Source: Opitutia bacterium
Lineage (GTDB): Bacteria; Verrucomicrobiota; Verrucomicrobiia; Opitutales; Seribacteraceae
Assembly (NCBI GenBank): GCA_002716045.1
Contig: PAZC01000040.1
Span: forward strand, 1-64,000
Direction: 5' to 3'
DNA length: 64,000 nt
The notes under the pieces are model-generated. The model was not told the DNA's origin. It saw only the letters and a program-made list of their open reading frames with translations, and ran no database searches. Made by a program: the position numbers and the translations under genes. Shown piece after piece: positions 26,731 through 34,629 of the stretch; positions within the stretch are counted from its first letter, which is position 1, and each line of letters begins with the position of its first letter.

Positions 26731-27594
26731 TCATTCGGCGGAATCGCCGCCAGTCACGTCCAGTTTCGGGAAATAATCAAAGGTGAGTTTGATTTCCTCT
26801 GCTGAGGCAGCCTTCTGGTCACCTACCCGAATCAACCCATCGAAGACCGCCATGGGATGTCGAATCTGCTTGGGCTTTATGGTAAGTTCCAATTTTTCTC
26901 CCGGCTTACAAACACGGCGGCAACGCACCCCATCACAAGAAGTAAAGAATATGGAGTCGGGGCGAATGGGCCCTTCGAATAAGGGGTTTTCTCCTTTGAG
27001 CAAGTAGAAGACACCTAATTGGCCGAGGGCTTCGATCATAATGGAGGCCGGGAACACGGGATTGTTCTTGAAATGACCCTCCATGAAACCCTCTGTGCCC
27101 GAAATATTGTAAATGCCAGTGGCCACATCACCATTCAAGGTAGCCGACTCAAGAAATAGAAATGGGTCTTGGTGCGGCATCACCGAGGCGATTTCCTCAA
27201 TCCGATAAGTCTTTTCCCTGGATGGAGGCTCCTCTCCCTTGATCTTGCAATCAATGTAAACTTTGACGTCACCAATTGTACGGAGATCCTTCAATTCCTC
27301 GTTGTCCAGACTAAGCTCAAGAGTTTGTTCCGTCATCATCACAATCTCCAGCATGGTCAAGGAGTCGACGCCAAGATCCTCATACAAACGAATTTCGTCT
27401 CCACCAGACCTCAAGACTTCCTTCTGTTCAGCTTCGAGATGGCGTTCGATTATACCCATCACGATAACTGGAACTTGCTCAGGATTCTGATCCTCGCGGA
27501 AGGCAACCACAGCATCAAAAGTTCCCTCAGGGCAACGCTTGAGGGTTTCCTTGATGTCTTCCAAAGACAACGTAGATTGTTGGGCGGTAGTCAC
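26731..27594 (-). CDS. Acyl carrier protein fused to FabZ-like 3-hydroxyacyl-ACP dehydratase
   Basis: A two-domain lipid enzyme. GTG 27594 gives 287 residues beginning TTAQQSTLSLED; a TTG at 27645 could add 17. No ATG is available in frame. The first domain (about 8-118) is an acyl carrier protein with the phosphopantetheine site LGVDSLTMLEIV, Ser78. The second (about 130-287) is a hotdog dehydratase with the FabZ His in VMPHQDPFLF (H141) and the Glu in GHFKNNPVFPASIMIEALGQ (E188), so it looks active. It would dehydrate 3-hydroxyacyl chains carried on its own ACP. It is divergent from trpS and upstream of a glycosyltransferase gene. Confidence 0.87.
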   Translation of the reverse strand: MTTAQQSTLSLEDIKETLKRCPEGTFDAVVAFREDQNPEQVPVIVMGIIERHLEAEQKEVLRSGGDEIRLYEDLGVDSLTMLEIVMMTEQTLELSLDNEELKDLRTIGDVKVYIDCKIKGEEPPSREKTYRIEEIASVMPHQDPFLFLESATLNGDVATGIYNISGTEGFMEGHFKNNPVFPASIMIEALGQLGVFYLLKGENPLFEGPIRPDSIFFTSCDGVRCRRVCKPGEKLELTIKPKQIRHPMAVFDGLIRVGDQKAASAEEIKLTFDYFPKLDVTGGDSAE

Positions 27595-27704
27595 CGTTTC
27601 GTGATTATAACCTTGAGGAATGCAGGGAAAACTAGTTTCTAACAACCCATCCGTAAGGGATTTCCAAAGGAAACGTCAATCTCTTACCCATCAGAACAAA
27701 AAGT

Positions 27705-28781
27705 ATGGAAGAAAAGCCAGTTATATTAACATGCGCTCAACCTACCGGTGGGCTCACCTTGGGCAACTACTTGGGAGCGTTGAGAAATTGGTCGCGCATG
27801 CAATACGATCACGAGTGCTACTTTGGGATCGTAGACATGCATTCAATCACTATGCCATGTGTTCCCTCAGAGCTTCGTAGCAATACGCTCTCTTGCCTGG
27901 CTCAATACATTGCCTGCGGGCTGGACCCCGAAAAGTCCCACATCTTCGTTCAATCCCATGTCATAGGTCATGCGGAACTGGCGTGGGTGCTATCTTGCCT
28001 AACTCCCCTGGGTGAACTCCAGCGGATGACTCAATTCAAGGACAAGGTGTCCAAGTTGGGTTTCAAGGCGAGTGAGCCGGAAGATGAAAAAGAGGGCGAG
28101 GCAGTGAAATTCAAGCATTCAGGAGCCCGGGCTCAAGCCTCCATAAACTCGGGGTTACTAAGTTACCCCGTACTGATGGCGGCAGACATCTTGCTGTATA
28201 ATGCAGATCTAGTTCCAGTTGGAGAGGATCAGCGGCAGCACATGGAACTATGTCGAGACCTTGCCCAGCGTTTCAACCAGGTATATTCAGAAACATTCAA
28301 GATTCCCTCAGCCTATGTCTCCAAAGCCGGTGCCCGAGTAATGTCTCTGGCTGACCCCACTCGCAAGATGTCCAAATCGGACGAAAACCAAAACGCGACC
28401 ATCTTCATTCACGACGATCCTGACCTTGTTCGCAAGAAAATCGGCTCAGCCGTGACCGACTCGGGAAATGAAATCAAGGCGGGTCAGGAAAAGCCAGGTG
28501 TGACCAACTTGCTTTCCATTCTTTCGGCCCTTACAGGCAAGGAAACAAGCGAAATCGAGGAAGATTTCACGGGGAAAGGCTACGGCGAATTCAAAAAGGA
28601 GGTGGCCGAAGCCACGATCGAGACACTGCGACCTGTCCGCGAAAAATATCTTTCGTTGTCAGAGGACAAGACTTACCTGCTTTCGGCCCTCCAAAACGGA
28701 ACCGCGGTCGCCCAAAAAAGAGCTTACCGAATTTTAAGCAAAGTATATAGGAAAATAGGCTTTGTGGAACGACCGCGTTGA
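27705..28781 (+). CDS. trpS: Tryptophan--tRNA ligase
   Basis: A 358-residue class Ic aminoacyl-tRNA synthetase. The ATP site near the N-terminus is AQPTGGLTLGNYLGAL (the HIGH-equivalent), followed by SHVIGHAELAWVLSC. The KMSKSDEN motif lies near residue 223. It charges tRNA-Trp in the cytoplasm. The length is close to the usual 330-350. It is divergent from the ACP-FabZ gene, with no Shine-Dalgarno sequence before the ATG, and is followed after 32 bp by the acidic-repeat membrane protein. Confidence 0.96.
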   Translation: MEEKPVILTCAQPTGGLTLGNYLGALRNWSRMQYDHECYFGIVDMHSITMPCVPSELRSNTLSCLAQYIACGLDPEKSHIFVQSHVIGHAELAWVLSCLTPLGELQRMTQFKDKVSKLGFKASEPEDEKEGEAVKFKHSGARAQASINSGLLSYPVLMAADILLYNADLVPVGEDQRQHMELCRDLAQRFNQVYSETFKIPSAYVSKAGARVMSLADPTRKMSKSDENQNATIFIHDDPDLVRKKIGSAVTDSGNEIKAGQEKPGVTNLLSILSALTGKETSEIEEDFTGKGYGEFKKEVAEATIETLRPVREKYLSLSEDKTYLLSALQNGTAVAQKRAYRILSKVYRKIGFVERPR

Positions 28782-28813
28782 CATCGGTTCGTAATTACTT
28801 AAAAAGTTTAGAT

Positions 28814-30067
28814 ATGGACGACGAGCATGATTTTTCCACTACAAGAAATAATTTAATCAAATGGCCGTTCTACGTGGCCAACGCCCTCATATTGGGCACC
28901 GTTGTTTCCTATCTGATAAATCGCCCGAAAGGTGAAATTGGCAACGGGGAAGTCGCCATCTGCGTTTTCGCAGTCGCTCTCTCCGCAATGCTCTTCTTCG
29001 TCCCATACTTGGTAGAGTATTTCATCTCCATTTCGGCTCCGGAAAAAAAAGATTCATCCAATCAGGACGGCCTTCTTGAAAAGACTTATCTTGAATCGAA
29101 GGGGCTGAAAGAAAATCTTTCCGACTTTGGCGTAAAGCTAGAAAAAATTCCTTCCATCATCGAAGGCATTGTGAATGAAGCCAACCTGAAGAACGACGAT
29201 GATGAGAGCTTGGCCAAACTGGAAAAACAAATTGATTCCCTGCGCTCCAATCTAGAAGAAATTCTCTCCAAGCTGAGTGAAACACCGACCCCTCAAGATT
29301 CAGGGACCGACCCACGCTTGGATGAAATAATCTCATCCATGAAAGGTCTCGAGGAAACCTTGAAGCAAATCGGTCAGGACATTGCTAATCAACCGGCAAT
29401 CGATTCCAGAGAACCTGGACTGGTGGAGGAGGAACCTGCTGAATCAGATCAAGAGCACCCGGAAGGTAACCTGGCAAAAGTCGACCGCATCCTAGAGGAA
29501 ACAAAACCAGCTGTAGAAGAAGAAGAAGAAGAAGAAGAAGAAGAAGAAGAACGGGAGGATCTAGACGAGGAGGATGAGGTTGATGAAGGCTCCGATTCCG
29601 ACGACGAGGGTGACGAGGATGAAGACACCTCGGACGACGAGGGTGACGAGGACGATTCCGACGACGAGGGTGACGAGGATGAAGACACCTCGGACGACGA
29701 GGATAACGAGAATGATTTCTCCCCGGAAGGAAATGAGGAAAATGTGGCAGACGAGACAACGGGAGAAGACACCGCTGATTCTTCAGGTGTGGTCAAGGGG
29801 GTCTCACAACCTGCCACCGTTGTGGCTAAGATAATTATCGGCATAGGCAACAAAGTACATGTCAGGGGCGAGGGACCAGGTTTAAGTTGGGATGAGGGTG
29901 TTCCCATGAGTTTTCTGGAAATTGGCAAGTGGAGCTGGACACCTTCTGACAAATCCATCCCTCTCGTCATCCAGTTATACAAAAATGACGAGGAACCGGA
30001 CACCAATGGAAGGATAGAATTGGATCCTGGCGAAAACGTGGAGATCTCCCCAAAATTCACCGCCTGA
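28814..30067 (+). CDS. Membrane protein with coiled coil, acidic repeats and C-terminal beta domain; function unknown
   Basis: A protein of 417 residues from ATG 28814; a TTG at 28778 overlapping trpS is less likely. Residues 17-35 and 47-72 are membrane segments. A coiled-coil-like region follows (about 85-200). Residues of about 228-305 are almost wholly acidic, with 12 consecutive Glu and repeats of SDDEGDEDEDT. The last 85 residues (VAKIIIGIGNKVHVRGEGPG, GKWSWTPSDKSIPLVIQLYKN) look like a compact beta-sandwich resembling starch-binding or isoamylase-N domains. I recognise that last domain only loosely from hypothetical proteins of Verrucomicrobiota. The acidic tract and C-terminus probably lie on one side of the membrane. 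Confidence 0.8.
   Translation: MDDEHDFSTTRNNLIKWPFYVANALILGTVVSYLINRPKGEIGNGEVAICVFAVALSAMLFFVPYLVEYFISISAPEKKDSSNQDGLLEKTYLESKGLKENLSDFGVKLEKIPSIIEGIVNEANLKNDDDESLAKLEKQIDSLRSNLEEILSKLSETPTPQDSGTDPRLDEIISSMKGLEETLKQIGQDIANQPAIDSREPGLVEEEPAESDQEHPEGNLAKVDRILEETKPAVEEEEEEEEEEEEREDLDEEDEVDEGSDSDDEGDEDEDTSDDEGDEDDSDDEGDEDEDTSDDEDNENDFSPEGNEENVADETTGEDTADSSGVVKGVSQPATVVAKIIIGIGNKVHVRGEGPGLSWDEGVPMSFLEIGKWSWTPSDKSIPLVIQLYKNDEEPDTNGRIELDPGENVEISPKFTA
29516..29551 (+). repeat. (GAA)12 trinucleotide repeat inside the acidic-repeat gene
   Basis: Twelve uninterrupted GAA codons encode a run of 12 Glu. A pure triplet tract of this length is prone to slippage, and any gain or loss of whole units would keep the frame. 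Confidence 0.95.
29594..29702 (+). repeat. Tandem 60-bp repeat encoding an Asp/Glu/Ser repeat
   Basis: Two copies with a 60-bp period start at 29594 and 29654. The first 49 bases of each copy are identical. The encoded unit is DSDDEGDEDEDTSDDEG plus a short acidic spacer. Identity at the DNA level, including silent positions, points to recent duplication. Confidence 0.92.
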
Positions 30068-30095
30068 GGCTTTTGGCGAAAGGACGAGGACGAGA

Positions 30096-31013
30096 TCAGT
30101 CCCAAAGCCGTTCGGGATATGTTCCTTTTGCGGCCAAATCCCGAAGTTTGCTCATGACGAGTGGTCGATCATCTTGATAGGTGATTCCCATCCATGGACC
30201 TCTAGCATGATAAGTATGCACGGTTCCTCTACCCTCTCGGATCATCGCATCAACCGCGGCAGGAAGATAGAACTCATCGGTCTTTAGATCGGTCGCTGTT
30301 TCACCAAAGGTTTTCATACCTCGCTCCAGTTCCGAGAAAAATTCTTGAGGAAAAGCCCAAACGTTCATGGAAACGGTTTCCTCGCCGGCGAGGGAAACGG
30401 GAAGCCCAAGGGCTCCCAAACCTTCATATCCAGTACCATTTCTTTGAATGGACGTGGTTTCCTCGACAGTGCGCAAGAGACCTTCTTCAATTGTACATAT
30501 ACCGCGAGCGACGGTGCCATTCTCGGAAGTGACGTCAACCAAGCGAAAGCCAGCCATGGCACATGCCAAGCCATCGGAAGACTCCGACTGCATCAGGAAA
30601 TCGGCCAACAAGCGGAAGGCATCCTCGCCGTAAAAGTCATCTGCGTTACAGACAGCAAAAGGGCCATCGATCACGTCTCGAGCGCACCAAGTCGCATGTC
30701 CCGTACCCCACGGCTTATTCCTTTCCTTGGTGGCAGGAAATTCATCCGGTAAATCATCTATATCCTGATAGGCGTAGGAAACTTTCAGTTGTTGCGCAAA
30801 ACGTGCCCCGACCCGTGCTTCGAATTCCTCCCTCATGTTCTTTCCAATGACAAAAACCAAGTGTCCAAAACCCGCTCTACTGGCATCAAAGGCCGCATAG
30901 TCGAGCAAGGTTTCGCCAGAGGGGCCAACTTGCTCCAACTGCTTCATGCCGCCATAACGGCGCCCCAATCCGGCAGCCAATATCAATAAAGTAGGTTTTT
31001 CAGCCACTTGCAT
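30096..31013 (-). CDS. Nucleotidyltransferase (NTP_transferase family)
   Basis: A 305-residue protein from ATG 31013; an in-frame TTG at 31028 adds 5 residues. The N-terminal pyrophosphorylase signature is LILAAGLGRRYGGMKQLEQVG, with later WGTGHATWCARDVI and the metal-binding AVCNADDFYG. This matches sugar-1-phosphate nucleotidylyltransferases, which make NDP-sugars from NTP and sugar phosphate. Which sugar and nucleotide cannot be told. It converges with the acidic-repeat gene (28 bp apart) and follows the nnr gene on its strand. Confidence 0.85.
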   Translation of the reverse strand: MQVAEKPTLLILAAGLGRRYGGMKQLEQVGPSGETLLDYAAFDASRAGFGHLVFVIGKNMREEFEARVGARFAQQLKVSYAYQDIDDLPDEFPATKERNKPWGTGHATWCARDVIDGPFAVCNADDFYGEDAFRLLADFLMQSESSDGLACAMAGFRLVDVTSENGTVARGICTIEEGLLRTVEETTSIQRNGTGYEGLGALGLPVSLAGEETVSMNVWAFPQEFFSELERGMKTFGETATDLKTDEFYLPAAVDAMIREGRGTVHTYHARGPWMGITYQDDRPLVMSKLRDLAAKGTYPERLWD

Positions 31014-31085
31014 TCCACACGCTTTCAAAAGAAAGAGTTTCCCATCATGAACCGACCAAGCTGATTGCAGTTTTTCTTAGAAACG

Positions 31086-32672
31086 TCAAATATCGTTGCG
31101 CAGAGCAAAAGCCAATTGATCGAGAAGCTCGGTGGTGGCAACGGCTTCTTGCCCCCGTTGGCGGGCGAGACAATCGGCTGCAATGCCATGCCATATGGTG
31201 CCAAGGGATGAAGCGTCCAATGACTTGTGTCCGCGAGCCAACAAACCGCCGACAATGCCCGCGAGCAAATCACCGCTCCCTCCGCGAGCCAAAACGGGAC
31301 CACCCCGGTAATTAATAAGCACGCGCTCGGGATCACAAACACTGGAAAGGGGTCCTTTGAGAATCATGGTGACACCACCATTTTCCCGGCAGAAAGCTTT
31401 CAAGGCATCGGCTCCTTCAGGAGGATCATCCCCGCCGACCAAGCGAGCCAATTCCCCCAAGTGCGGCGTGAGGATTGCCCACTCGGGGCGGGCCAAGCTT
31501 TTGATGATCTCCGGACGCAAGGCATCGGCATCCAATAAAACTGGTCCGGCAAAAGCTTTCAAAACCTCCTCAAGCAAAAGCAGTGTTTCACGCTCGGCAC
31601 CCAAGCCAGGACCGGCGACCAATGCAGACGCCCCTTCCAATGCAGCCAATACTTGCCCACGCCCCTCCAGAGCCAATCCACCTGTCTCGGTCTCGGGCAA
31701 AGCCGCCCACATGGCTTCAGGCAATGCCGCGGAAAAGGATGGCATGACGGATTCAGGCCCACAAGCAGTGAGCAAGCCTACACCGGAGCGAGCCGCTGCC
31801 TTGGTCGCCATCAAGAGGGCTCCTGGCATATTGCGGGAACCTCCGAGGAGGACGAGGCGCCCAAAAGTTCGCTTGTCGCAAAGCGCTGGTCTCAAGGATC
31901 GAAGCAAAGCTATGTTTTCAGCGAGCAAAAGTTCCTCCGGACGAGCGGCCACCGGTAATTTTGCGCCATCGAAAAATCCCACGTCAACGTAACGCAAACG
32001 CCCTAGTGTTTTTGCATTGGCAGGTTCAAGCACGGGAGACTTGGCAATGCCGGTGGCATAGGTGAAATCAGCCCGAAAGCTGATTTCATCGGACTCGTCG
32101 CCCACCCCACTAGGCAGATCCACAGCAACTCGGACCCCGATTTTCTCAAAGTTATTGACGGCCTCGATCAACGAACGAAGGGGCTCCCGCAAGGGGGGAC
32201 GAAACTGCATTCCCACCAAACCGTCGAGACATACGTCGAAGCCCGAGCCCACAACCTCCTCTAATCCGGCAGTTATTTCGGCAACACTGTCATCAGGACC
32301 AAGAGGATCGAGAAAAGTCACCCGATCGGTCTTCTCCAGTTGAGCGACCGCTCGGCGAACATTAGGCTTGGCATCATGAAAAGGCACTTGGGGCAGAACG
32401 AAAGCATGGCCCAAGGGAAGGAATTTCAGCAAACGGCGAGTGACCACCAAGGCATCTCCTCCATTGTGACCCTTGCCAACCAAGGCAAGAATGCGGAGCT
32501 TGCGAGGCAAATTGCGCCATTCGCGTAGGTCACGAGCCAATTCGTCGGCCAAACCTTCACCCGCTCGGGTCATGGCTTGCCATTCCGCCTCCTCGTCCCC
32601 ACTCAACAAATCCCGCTCAAAGGCAAGCGACTCCTGGCAAGAAAGAAAAGGGGCTGTCCGGAGAGAATTCAT
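31086..32672 (-). CDS. nnr: Bifunctional NAD(P)H-hydrate epimerase / dehydratase
   Basis: A 528-residue repair enzyme. The ATG at 32672 overlaps the acpS stop as ATGA. Longer in-frame starts lie inside acpS and give an Arg-rich extension unlike the family. The N-terminal NnrE (YjeF-N) domain has LVGKGHNGGDALVVTR and a DLPSGVG segment. The C-terminal NnrD kinase-fold domain has LLGGSRNMPGALLMA, a GPGLGAERETLLLL run and the catalytic GGSGDLLAGIVGGLLARG. Together they epimerise and dehydrate damaged NAD(P)HX. It is the last gene of the pdxJ-acpS-nnr overlapping unit. Confidence 0.94.
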   Translation of the reverse strand: MNSLRTAPFLSCQESLAFERDLLSGDEEAEWQAMTRAGEGLADELARDLREWRNLPRKLRILALVGKGHNGGDALVVTRRLLKFLPLGHAFVLPQVPFHDAKPNVRRAVAQLEKTDRVTFLDPLGPDDSVAEITAGLEEVVGSGFDVCLDGLVGMQFRPPLREPLRSLIEAVNNFEKIGVRVAVDLPSGVGDESDEISFRADFTYATGIAKSPVLEPANAKTLGRLRYVDVGFFDGAKLPVAARPEELLLAENIALLRSLRPALCDKRTFGRLVLLGGSRNMPGALLMATKAAARSGVGLLTACGPESVMPSFSAALPEAMWAALPETETGGLALEGRGQVLAALEGASALVAGPGLGAERETLLLLEEVLKAFAGPVLLDADALRPEIIKSLARPEWAILTPHLGELARLVGGDDPPEGADALKAFCRENGGVTMILKGPLSSVCDPERVLINYRGGPVLARGGSGDLLAGIVGGLLARGHKSLDASSLGTIWHGIAADCLARQRGQEAVATTELLDQLAFALRNDI

Positions 32673-33073
32673 CGGGTAATTACGGCAAATGCCACAGCCA
32701 TGTCCTTTAGGTGAGACAGGCTGAGCAAAACTTGTTCGCCTCCGATGACCTTGAGTTGGGCAGCGGCCTTTTCGTCTAGCTTTACAACAGGGGCGCCGCT
32801 GTCTTGTCGTGAGACTGAAACCGAGAGCCAACCAATCTCAGCTCCGATCCCAGTGCCAAAGGCCTTGGAAACCGCTTCCTTGGCCGCGAAACGGGCCGCA
32901 AAGTGGGGGTCGGGATCGCTCATGGCCAGACAGTACTCCCGCTCCTCAAAGGTGAATACCTTCTCAAGGAAATGTTCTCCGTGATTTTCACGGGAATTGC
33001 GGATGCGGGCGACTTCCACCAAGTCAACGCCAACCCCCAAGGTGATGGCATCGGCTGAAAAATCGGGGTTCAT
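32669..33073 (-). CDS. acpS: Holo-[acyl-carrier-protein] synthase
   Basis: A 134-residue phosphopantetheinyl transferase of AcpS type. Magnesium/CoA motifs are GVGVDLVEVARI near the start and FAAKEAVSKAFGTGIG near residue 65. It moves 4'-phosphopantetheine from CoA to the serine of apo-ACP, here potentially including the ACP domain of the ACP-FabZ fusion. Both ends overlap neighbours by 4 bp (pdxJ upstream, nnr downstream), which implies coupled translation. Confidence 0.95.
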   Translation of the reverse strand: MNPDFSADAITLGVGVDLVEVARIRNSRENHGEHFLEKVFTFEEREYCLAMSDPDPHFAARFAAKEAVSKAFGTGIGAEIGWLSVSVSRQDSGAPVVKLDEKAAAQLKVIGGEQVLLSLSHLKDMAVAFAVITR

Positions 33074-33822
33074 GAGTCTGGGTTGAGGGAGGCGCGCATG
33101 CTGGCGACGGCTTCCTCAATGCCGGTGAAAAGAGAACGACTGATTATGCTATGGCCTATATTGAATTCATGAACTTGATCCAAGGTGCGCGCCTCCACGA
33201 CGTTATCATAATTGATGCCGTGCCCAGCGTTTACTCGCAGACCCAACTCCACGCCGAGTGTCATGCCGGAGCGCAAAGCCTCCATTTCACGGGTTCGGGC
33301 TTCCTGGTCGAACCAAGCTTGGGCAAAGCTTCCGGTGTGCAATTCGACCCACGGAGCACCTACCTCGGCAGATGCCTCTAGTTGTGAGCTTTCGGGATCA
33401 ATGAACATGCTCACAGGAATACCCGCATCGACCAAGGCACTGGTGACTTCCCTCGCCTTGGTTCGGTTTCCCGCCACGTCGAGTCCACCCTCAGTGGTGA
33501 CTTCCTCGCGGTGCTCGGGGACCAGGCAGACGCTGTCTGGCTTGATGCGCAAGGCGTAGTCCACCATTTCCTCGGCCCAAGACATTTCCAAATTAAGGCG
33601 AGTCCGCTTATTCTCCATGTACCGCTCCACGTCTTCCGTCTGCACGTGCCGGCGATCTTCGCGGACATGCATCGTGATGCCGTCGGCTCCAGCCTCTTCC
33701 GAGCGCCATGCGATTTCAGCGGGATCGGGTTCGACGAAGCCCCCGAAGGTGTTCGGTTCGTCTCGATAGCGAGCCTGCCGCACGGTTGCGGCATGGTCCA
33801 CGTTCACTCCAAGCAGAATCAT
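33070..33822 (-). CDS. pdxJ: Pyridoxine 5'-phosphate synthase
   Basis: A 250-residue TIM-barrel enzyme. It makes pyridoxine 5'-phosphate from 3-amino-2-oxopropyl phosphate and 1-deoxy-D-xylulose 5-phosphate. The signatures are LGVNVDHAATVRQAR, EAGADGITMHVREDRRHV, LVPEHREEVTTEGGLD and VNAGHGINYDNV. The pdxJ-acpS order is also found in E. coli. The last four bases overlap the acpS ATG. Confidence 0.96.
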   Translation of the reverse strand: MILLGVNVDHAATVRQARYRDEPNTFGGFVEPDPAEIAWRSEEAGADGITMHVREDRRHVQTEDVERYMENKRTRLNLEMSWAEEMVDYALRIKPDSVCLVPEHREEVTTEGGLDVAGNRTKAREVTSALVDAGIPVSMFIDPESSQLEASAEVGAPWVELHTGSFAQAWFDQEARTREMEALRSGMTLGVELGLRVNAGHGINYDNVVEARTLDQVHEFNIGHSIISRSLFTGIEEAVASMRASLNPDS

Positions 33823-33858
33823 GGCAAGAAAAGCAAAGGAATAGTAAATATCTGAAAC

Positions 33859-34617
33859 TCAGCTGAAATTCAACAGGGATTGCTCGGGCTTCTCCGTGTT
33901 GGGCTCGGACAAGATTTTCTTGAGAAACCGCGGACGGTGAACCTCGGTTGGTCCATCCTTGGCTAAACCTTTCAAATGGTTCGGCGAACCATAACCTTTG
34001 TTACTAGCGAAATCGTAGCCGGGATAACGGGCGGCTAATTCGATCATCAGCCTATCACGGGTGACCTTGGCCGCGATCGACCCCATTGCCACGGCCAAGG
34101 AAATCGTGTCGCCCTTGATCAAGCCTTGGTGATCATAAGGCAAACGCCTCATCGGTCGACCATCCACAAGTATAAGCCAACGTTCGCTGGCACTGGAGAG
34201 CGGAGAAAAGAAGTTGTCAGATTCTTCTTTTTTTTTCGGCTTCCAAATCCCATCGCATTGGTCGGCCAACGCATCCATGGCTCGTCGCATGGCGAGGCAG
34301 GTGGCACCAACTATATTCTCGCTCTCGATTTCATCAATCGATGCTTCGCCTGTCGCGAACCAAAGTTCGCCGGCATCGCGCATCGTTTCCATTTTCGCCA
34401 ACAATTTCTCTCGTTTCGCTTGATCCAGTTGCTTTGAATCGTTGACCTCGGCGCAACGGCGTCGGTTAGCCGCGTTGGCAAAGAAACCAACAGTCAGAAG
34501 AGCGGCTCCTGCTACGACAGGACCTGCCAAACAACCTCTCCCAGCCTCATCTACGCCCACAACACCTGAACAAGGTTTTGCAGCCTTGCGGTCATGGGTC
34601 CAGAGGGGATTGGGCAT
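33859..34617 (-). CDS. rnhB: Ribonuclease HII
   Basis: A 252-residue type 2 RNase H. The catalytic motif VVGVDEAGRGCLAGPVV carries the Asp-Glu pair. DSKQLDQAKRE and the late AKVTRDRLM, with VDGR in the middle, complete the family pattern. It cuts RNA embedded in DNA, including single ribonucleotides. It lies 12 bp after rnhC on the same strand, so this organism carries both type 2 enzymes side by side. The extra Ser/Lys-rich stretch near residue 125 (KPKKKEESDNFFSPLSSASE) is an insertion relative to short homologues. Confidence 0.94.
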   Translation of the reverse strand: MPNPLWTHDRKAAKPCSGVVGVDEAGRGCLAGPVVAGAALLTVGFFANAANRRRCAEVNDSKQLDQAKREKLLAKMETMRDAGELWFATGEASIDEIESENIVGATCLAMRRAMDALADQCDGIWKPKKKEESDNFFSPLSSASERWLILVDGRPMRRLPYDHQGLIKGDTISLAVAMGSIAAKVTRDRLMIELAARYPGYDFASNKGYGSPNHLKGLAKDGPTEVHRPRFLKKILSEPNTEKPEQSLLNFS

Positions 34618-34629
34618 AATCCACTAACC

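Noticed and set aside
32673-32831. Upstream in-frame extension of the nnr gene
   Set aside because: It lies inside acpS, is Arg/Cys-rich and unlike the family. ATG 32672 overlaps the acpS stop in the usual coupled way.
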